A stretch of DNA of 64,000 nt from Paenibacillus sp. DMB5. Lineage in GTDB: Bacteria; Bacillota; Bacilli; Paenibacillales; Paenibacillaceae. Shown one piece after another: positions 60,155 to 64,000 of this stretch. Every line of letters begins with the position of its first letter. Position 1 is the stretch's first letter. A program made the position numbers and the translations under genes. Location: the NCBI RefSeq assembly GCF_001517085.1, contig NZ_LRAC01000174.1, positions 78,290 to 142,289 of the forward strand. The letters run 5' to 3'. The notes under the pieces were generated by a model. It was not told the origin of the DNA and did not search any database. It was given only the letters and a program-made list of their open reading frames with translations.

Positions 60155-60808
60155 TCAGCGCCGCATCTGGTCCGGCAGAGCTGCGGCTGATGCCACAGCC
60201 GCGCCGAGTGACAGGATCGGGTCAAAGGCGCGGATGCCGAGCTGTTCCTCCAGCTCGGCCGCAAGCCCGATGGTGGCGAAGCCGGTGCACGCCAGCACAA
60301 TCGCATCGGCTCCGCGTTCGACGAGCCGCGCGGCGCCGGCAAGCGCGCCGGCCCGTCCGGCTGGCGTACCGAGATCCAGCGTAGTCGTTACGCCGTCAGG
60401 GCGGTCCATGCCGATATAGGCGTCACCAAGAATACCGCGGATCAGCGGCGGCACCTCCGTAAGGATTGTCAGGACACCGATCCGGCTGCTGCAGGTCAAT
60501 GCCAGGTGCGCGGCACAGGAGCCTGCGCCGAACACCGGGACCTTGACCGCCGCCCTTGCTTCAGCAAGGGCCGGATCTGCGGCACAGCTGATGCCGATTG
60601 CCGTGCAGCCCTCTCCCTCAAGCTGCCGGGCGAGTTCAATAATCTTCGGCACCGACTCCGCTTCCGTCTCGTCATTGTACACACCCCGGGGCTGATCCGG
60701 AATGCAGCGGCTGAGCACCGGCAGGCCGTAGCGCTTTTCAACAAGCGCCCCGTGCAGATGGACTGCATACTCATCCTGCAGCGTAATTACACGTATCATT
60801 CCAAGCAT
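60155..60808 (-). CDS. Asp/Glu/hydantoin racemase superfamily protein
   Basis: A 217-residue protein of the aspartate/glutamate racemase superfamily, which includes hydantoin racemase, maleate isomerase and arylmalonate decarboxylase. The two cysteines of the active site are visible: Cys75 in IGISCAADP and Cys174 in VLACTGFATIG. ATG 60808 (MLGMIRVITLQDE) is chosen because GGGGAG lies six bases upstream; the longer frame begins with non-conserved residues. It is the last gene of a minus-strand cluster with the M29/NicX-like enzyme, AroM and DUF1177. The substrate is open; an amino-acid or maleate-like compound is likely. Confidence 0.88.
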   Translation of the reverse strand: MLGMIRVITLQDEYAVHLHGALVEKRYGLPVLSRCIPDQPRGVYNDETEAESVPKIIELARQLEGEGCTAIGISCAADPALAEARAAVKVPVFGAGSCAAHLALTCSSRIGVLTILTEVPPLIRGILGDAYIGMDRPDGVTTTLDLGTPAGRAGALAGAARLVERGADAIVLACTGFATIGLAAELEEQLGIRAFDPILSLGAAVASAAALPDQMRR

Positions 60809-60947
60809 CCTTATCTCCCCCTGTTCAAACATCGCAAATACTCCGCTCCTGTGGCTGCTCCCGGCCACAGGAGCTAGACCGTCTGTCTGCCTGGATAGAC
60901 AACTCCTAGCTCTGCTTACCTGCCGCAGCTATAAGCAGTAGTGCCGC

Positions 60948-61892
60948 CTATATAAGCTGCCCGGCACGCATAATCAGCTTATCGTCAATATATACATCCG
61001 GCTTCATGACTACCGCGTCGATATGTACGCCGGCTGCAACCGTTCCGCCAAAGGTATTATTGCTGCCGAAAGCCACATGGATCGTACCGTAGACTTTCTC
61101 GTCCTCCAGCACCACACCGGTAATTCTCGCCTTATTGTTTGTGCCGATGCCGAATTCCCCAAGCAGGCGTCCGTCGCCAGAACCAAGCATCTCGAGCAGT
61201 TTGTCTCCGTCTTCGCCTTCAGCTGCGGTCAGACGGCCCTCCTCGACGGTGAGCACCAGCGGGCTGTCCAGCGCACCGATCCCGGCAATCGAGCCGTCGA
61301 CTTTGATCTGTCCGGCAGCAGTGCCCTCGAACGGCGCGATAAAAGCCTCACCGGACGGCAGATTGCCGGATTCACCCGGATTCAAATATAATCCGGTGCT
61401 CAGCACGCCGTCCCTGCCGTCAATCGAGAAGCGGAGGCTAAGCCCGTCCTTCTCTACGCGGACCTCACGGCCTGCGGACAGCAGCGCGGCGACCTGCTCG
61501 GTCAGTTCCTTTACCTGCGCATAGTCTGCCGTAATCGCACCGTGGCTGAACATATCGTCTGTCATCCCCGGCATGGTCGCTACCCGGGTTCCAGCCGCGG
61601 CCGCCTGTTTACGGGCTGCAGTATGTGTCATCGAATGTGTTGTTATACATACCGCCACATCCGCCTTGGCCATTGCTTCGGCAATTGGAGCCGGCGGCTC
61701 TTCACCGGATTTGCTGCGCGGCTTCATAACCAGCAGCATGGACTCGGCCCCAAGCCGCTTACCTGCCTCGTAGACGGATTCGGCAAGCTCACGCTTGTCG
61801 TCATCGGCTACAACGGCTAGCAACTCTCCGCTGCGCAGCCCCAGGCAATCCTTAAGAACATTCATGCTGATTCCTATTCTTGCTTCACTCAT
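60948..61892 (-). CDS. M29-aminopeptidase/NicX-like metalloenzyme
   Basis: A 314-residue protein of the group that holds thermophilic aminopeptidases (M29) and NicX, the 2,5-dihydroxypyridine dioxygenase. The C-terminal metal-binding segment is visible: GEFGIGTN, IHVAFGSNNTFGG (His) and GVHIDAVV (His-x-Asp). The N-terminal half has a Rossmann-like region (LLAVVADDDKRELAESVYEA, VAVCITTHSMTHTAAR). ATG 61892 has AGGAGG eight bases upstream. It is shorter than M29 enzymes (about 410), so it is not a typical aminopeptidase, and the reaction is uncertain. Confidence 0.82.
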   Translation of the reverse strand: MSEARIGISMNVLKDCLGLRSGELLAVVADDDKRELAESVYEAGKRLGAESMLLVMKPRSKSGEEPPAPIAEAMAKADVAVCITTHSMTHTAARKQAAAAGTRVATMPGMTDDMFSHGAITADYAQVKELTEQVAALLSAGREVRVEKDGLSLRFSIDGRDGVLSTGLYLNPGESGNLPSGEAFIAPFEGTAAGQIKVDGSIAGIGALDSPLVLTVEEGRLTAAEGEDGDKLLEMLGSGDGRLLGEFGIGTNNKARITGVVLEDEKVYGTIHVAFGSNNTFGGTVAAGVHIDAVVMKPDVYIDDKLIMRAGQLI

Positions 61893-61908
61893 GTTAACTT
61901 CCTCCTGA

Positions 61909-62577
61909 TTACACCATTTCTGCTATCAGCTTGCCCATCAGGGCGTTTGACAGTACAGCGGGCACTCCTGCTGAAGCTGCCCACTGTCTATGCTGCTCTA
62001 CATAGCCCATACAGTCAAGTACCAGCACATCAGCTTCACCCCGTAGCCGCTCTGCGGCAGCGCGGAAATCAGCTTCCGTGCCGGTGTACGGGGAAGCCGC
62101 AGCAAAGGGAAGCCTGCCGCCTGCCGCAGAGAACTTCTCATTCATACTGTCCTCCTGCTCCGGCAGCGGACCAATCAGCCCCAGGCGGCGGCCGCCCAGC
62201 ATGGCCTGGACGACAGGCGGAATGATCCGGTCCGGCTCCAGCAGATGGGCACGTTTCGTATGCAGCCCCGGAAAAACACCGGTGCAGAGCAGCAGAATCG
62301 TAGTGATCCCCTCTGCTTCCATTGTATCAATCTTCCCCTGCAGCACCGGTGCGATCCGCTCCCGGGATATAACAGCTGCTGACCCGTCCGCCATCCGGGT
62401 AGTCAATACGTACTCCCCGGCCTGCGGACTAAAAAGCTCACGCACCTGCTCAGCGGTATAGCCGTCCAGCACGCCGGCCTGTACCAGTGCGGCCCGCCCG
62501 TCCAGCTGCTTTTCGATAATAGGTGCCACATCCGAACGCGGTGTCTGGCCGATTGTAATCATGCCGATATTGTTCAA
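61909..62577 (-). CDS. AroM family protein
   Basis: A 222-residue protein of the AroM family (function unknown, related in fold to Asp/Glu racemases). The GMITIGQTPRSDVAPIIEKQ start, LLLCTGVFPGLH with a central Cys, and LVLDCMGYVEQHR with a second Cys mirror the two-Cys layout of the racemase superfamily. The TTG at 62577 is chosen because GGAGG lies seven bases upstream; the longer frame has no ribosome site. It starts about 150 bases after DUF1177 and ends 16 bases before the next gene, so it is coupled in transcription to the M29/NicX-like gene. Confidence 0.88.
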   Translation of the reverse strand: MNNIGMITIGQTPRSDVAPIIEKQLDGRAALVQAGVLDGYTAEQVRELFSPQAGEYVLTTRMADGSAAVISRERIAPVLQGKIDTMEAEGITTILLLCTGVFPGLHTKRAHLLEPDRIIPPVVQAMLGGRRLGLIGPLPEQEDSMNEKFSAAGGRLPFAAASPYTGTEADFRAAAERLRGEADVLVLDCMGYVEQHRQWAASAGVPAVLSNALMGKLIAEMV

Positions 62578-62686
62578 GCTGTTCCCTCCTGACAATCCCT
62601 GTCTCTTTATCAATTCTGTCCTGGTACTCCAGTTCCCTAAATTCTTCTCCGCCACTCTTCCCGCACCTTAAAATCCTATATACAAA

Positions 62687-62710
62687 TGGCGCTGAACCGC
62701 TTCAGCGCCA
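62687..62710 (-). terminator. Perfect hairpin between DUF1177 and AroM genes
   Basis: TGGCGCTGAA pairs with TTCAGCGCCA around a four-base loop, 15 bases after the DUF1177 stop. TTTGTATATAGG follows on the minus strand, so it is a weak terminator or an attenuator that would lower expression of the AroM part of the operon. Confidence 0.65.
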
Positions 62711-62725
62711 CCGTCTCCTATACTG

Positions 62726-63676
62726 TTAAAGGGAAGCCACTGCCGGTCTGCCCAAAGTCTGCAGCACATTCATTGAACCGTACAGTTCATTAATGCGTGC
62801 GAACTCTTCCTCGTTATAAAAGGCGCAGGTCCCCTGGGTCACTTCTTTGGCCGTTTCAATGGCAAAACGCACCGCCTGGGCGATATCGACTTCATGGCTT
62901 GCGCCGGTGCCGCAGCCCGGAACCATGGACTGGGCAGTAATAGCCAGCCCCACAACCGGTGCTGATGTGGCTACCGCAGGCTGCAGAATGGAGTTGATAT
63001 GGTACAGCCCATTCCCGTATGGCGTAATGTCCTGTGTCGTCACAGGAAAAGTAACCGGATACTGGCCGGTTGTCATTTCTTTTATCCGAAGTAGATCCTC
63101 GCTAACCCGCAGAATGTAGCCTTCCTTGACAGTAGGCGAGATGGCAATGCCTTTGTGGTTGACCACTCTGTTGCCCTTGGTCGTGTCAATGGACAGCACG
63201 GCTTCCATCTCAGGCAGCACCTCATGCTCATTCATCTGCAAAATGTCTACCGGGGAATCCATGAAATCCACCGGCTCATGCGGCAGCGTCGGCGCATCCG
63301 GGCAGATATGCGTTGTAATCAACACATCCCCCTTCAGTACATCCCCTTTGGCCTGCATGTCCGCGAGCTTGAGTGCTGCAGCAACAGCTGCAACTGCCCC
63401 GTCTGCATCAGAGACGATCCCGATCCGGCTTGGACGGGCGCCGATTCCGCCGAGACGGCCGACAATGCCGAAAGTAGGCGCGCTGCCTCCGTTAAGCTTA
63501 CCCTCGCTGCCCGGAATTGTAATTTTAACGAATTCTGTGCTGCCCTTTTCACCCTCTACCTTTTTAACAATGACCTCGATTCCCGGATAAGCTGAGAATA
63601 ACTGCCTGATCTGCTCCCCGTTCACATAAGCGCTGTCCATTGTGTTCATTACCGTAATCGTTTGCTGAAGTGCCAT
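62726..63676 (-). CDS. DUF1177 domain protein
   Basis: A 316-residue protein of the DUF1177 family (function unknown). The blocks SAPTFGIVGRLGGIGARPSR, IGIVSDADGAVAAVAAALKL, DVLITTHICPDAPTLPHEPV and AITAQSMVPGCGTGASHEVD are glycine- and aspartate-rich, with His and Asp residues that could bind metal (DADG, HICPDAP). ATG 63676 has GGGAGG seven bases upstream. It is the first gene of the cluster with AroM, the M29/NicX-like enzyme and the racemase-like protein; this cluster is adjacent to a peptide importer and a PucR regulator. Confidence 0.88.
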   Translation of the reverse strand: MALQQTITVMNTMDSAYVNGEQIRQLFSAYPGIEVIVKKVEGEKGSTEFVKITIPGSEGKLNGGSAPTFGIVGRLGGIGARPSRIGIVSDADGAVAAVAAALKLADMQAKGDVLKGDVLITTHICPDAPTLPHEPVDFMDSPVDILQMNEHEVLPEMEAVLSIDTTKGNRVVNHKGIAISPTVKEGYILRVSEDLLRIKEMTTGQYPVTFPVTTQDITPYGNGLYHINSILQPAVATSAPVVGLAITAQSMVPGCGTGASHEVDIAQAVRFAIETAKEVTQGTCAFYNEEEFARINELYGSMNVLQTLGRPAVASL

Positions 63677-64000
63677 TAAAATTCCCTCCCTGATGTCGGT
63701 CTTAAGATTGTAATGTTAGCATTTATACTATCGCAAAGTCAGAAATGTCCACAATGTACCGCCCTGCCAAAACTAACGCAGATTTCTTGTCCTTAGCAGA
63801 TAAACCTTACGTCCCGCGTATGCTCTTTACCGGCAGCAACGGTTATAAAAGAAGTAGACATACCCTTTTGGGAGCAGGCATGATATGGTAACTAATGAAG
63901 CATACAGGACAGACAGAAGCTTCTACTCTAGGATTTAACTCAACTTTCGCAGCTCAAATCTCCAAACAAACCCTTGATATAGCTGGGTAAACCGGAGATC
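63677..64000. other. Intergenic end of window, no gene seen
   Basis: A 324-base AT-richer stretch upstream of the DUF1177 gene. It presumably holds the promoter of the catabolic cluster, but I see no clear -35/-10 pair, operator palindrome or riboswitch, and no credible coding frame. Confidence 0.4.

Noticed and set aside
60040..60342. Minus-strand 100-residue frame at the end of the racemase gene
   Set aside because: Overlaps the identified racemase-like gene in another frame and has no supporting features.

Overview
The window comes from an endospore-forming member of the Bacillota, most likely Paenibacillus or a close relative. It carries the spoIIA/sigF operon, spoVA genes, a gerA-type germinant receptor and an exosporium-like protein. 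Its genes have strong GGAGG ribosome sites, frequent TTG/GTG starts and moderately GC-rich coding sequence, and it holds intergenic palindromic repeats that I associate with Paenibacillus. Most genes lie on the minus strand. I saw no tRNA, rRNA, CRISPR array, prophage or insertion sequence.

Layout. 0-3 kb: the start of mscL, then an XRE/TPR regulator divergent from an MFS exporter with a shared palindromic operator. 3-7.6 kb: a large LPXTG surface protein and a YwaF-like membrane protein. 7.7-13.5 kb: ppiB, lysA, spoVAF, spoVAB and spoVAA, which is the B. subtilis ppiB-lysA-spoVA order but without spoVAC, D and E; SpoVAF has a very long acidic N-terminal extension. 13.5-15 kb: an FMN riboswitch and terminator controlling an EamA/DMT transporter (probable riboflavin importer) that is frameshifted. 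15-22 kb: a membrane-anchored PstS-like protein, tandem palindromic repeats, a GH11 xylanase, a formylglycine-generating-enzyme-like lipoprotein, a type B carboxylesterase, an AI-2E-family permease and a thioredoxin-like ferredoxin. 22-26 kb: a gerA-gerC-gerB germinant receptor operon. 26-30 kb: a Fur-box operon of two FecCD permeases plus a ferredoxin-NADP reductase. 30-33 kb: small hypothetical genes, a metallophosphatase and an ECF-sigma/DUF1835 fusion. 33-39.3 kb: an AT-richer array of about a dozen small minus-strand genes of mostly unknown function, resembling an immunity-gene island. 40-43.5 kb: sigF (frameshifted), spoIIAB, spoIIAA, dacF and an exosporium-like gene. 43.6-49.6 kb: an acyltransferase, a GH115 alpha-glucuronidase and a divergent AraC regulator. 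49.7-63.7 kb: a dipeptide/oligopeptide ABC transporter (oppF frameshifted), an M20 peptidase, a PucR regulator, a repeat-rich spacer, then an Asp/Glu-racemase-like enzyme, an M29/NicX-like metalloenzyme, AroM and a DUF1177 protein.

How the genes work together. The sporulation genes cover forespore sigma control (spoIIAA/AB/sigF), cortex modification (dacF), DPA channel or germination functions (spoVA) and germinant sensing (ger). GH11 and GH115 together address glucuronoxylan. The last 14 kb look like uptake and catabolism of a peptide-like or N-containing substrate by enzymes whose joint pathway I cannot name; this is the best candidate for an undescribed system.

Four conserved genes (mscL, the EamA transporter, sigF, oppF) each appear to lack exactly one base of a GG or CC pair. 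This suggests a sequence-quality problem or shared decay and should be settled before any functional conclusion is drawn.
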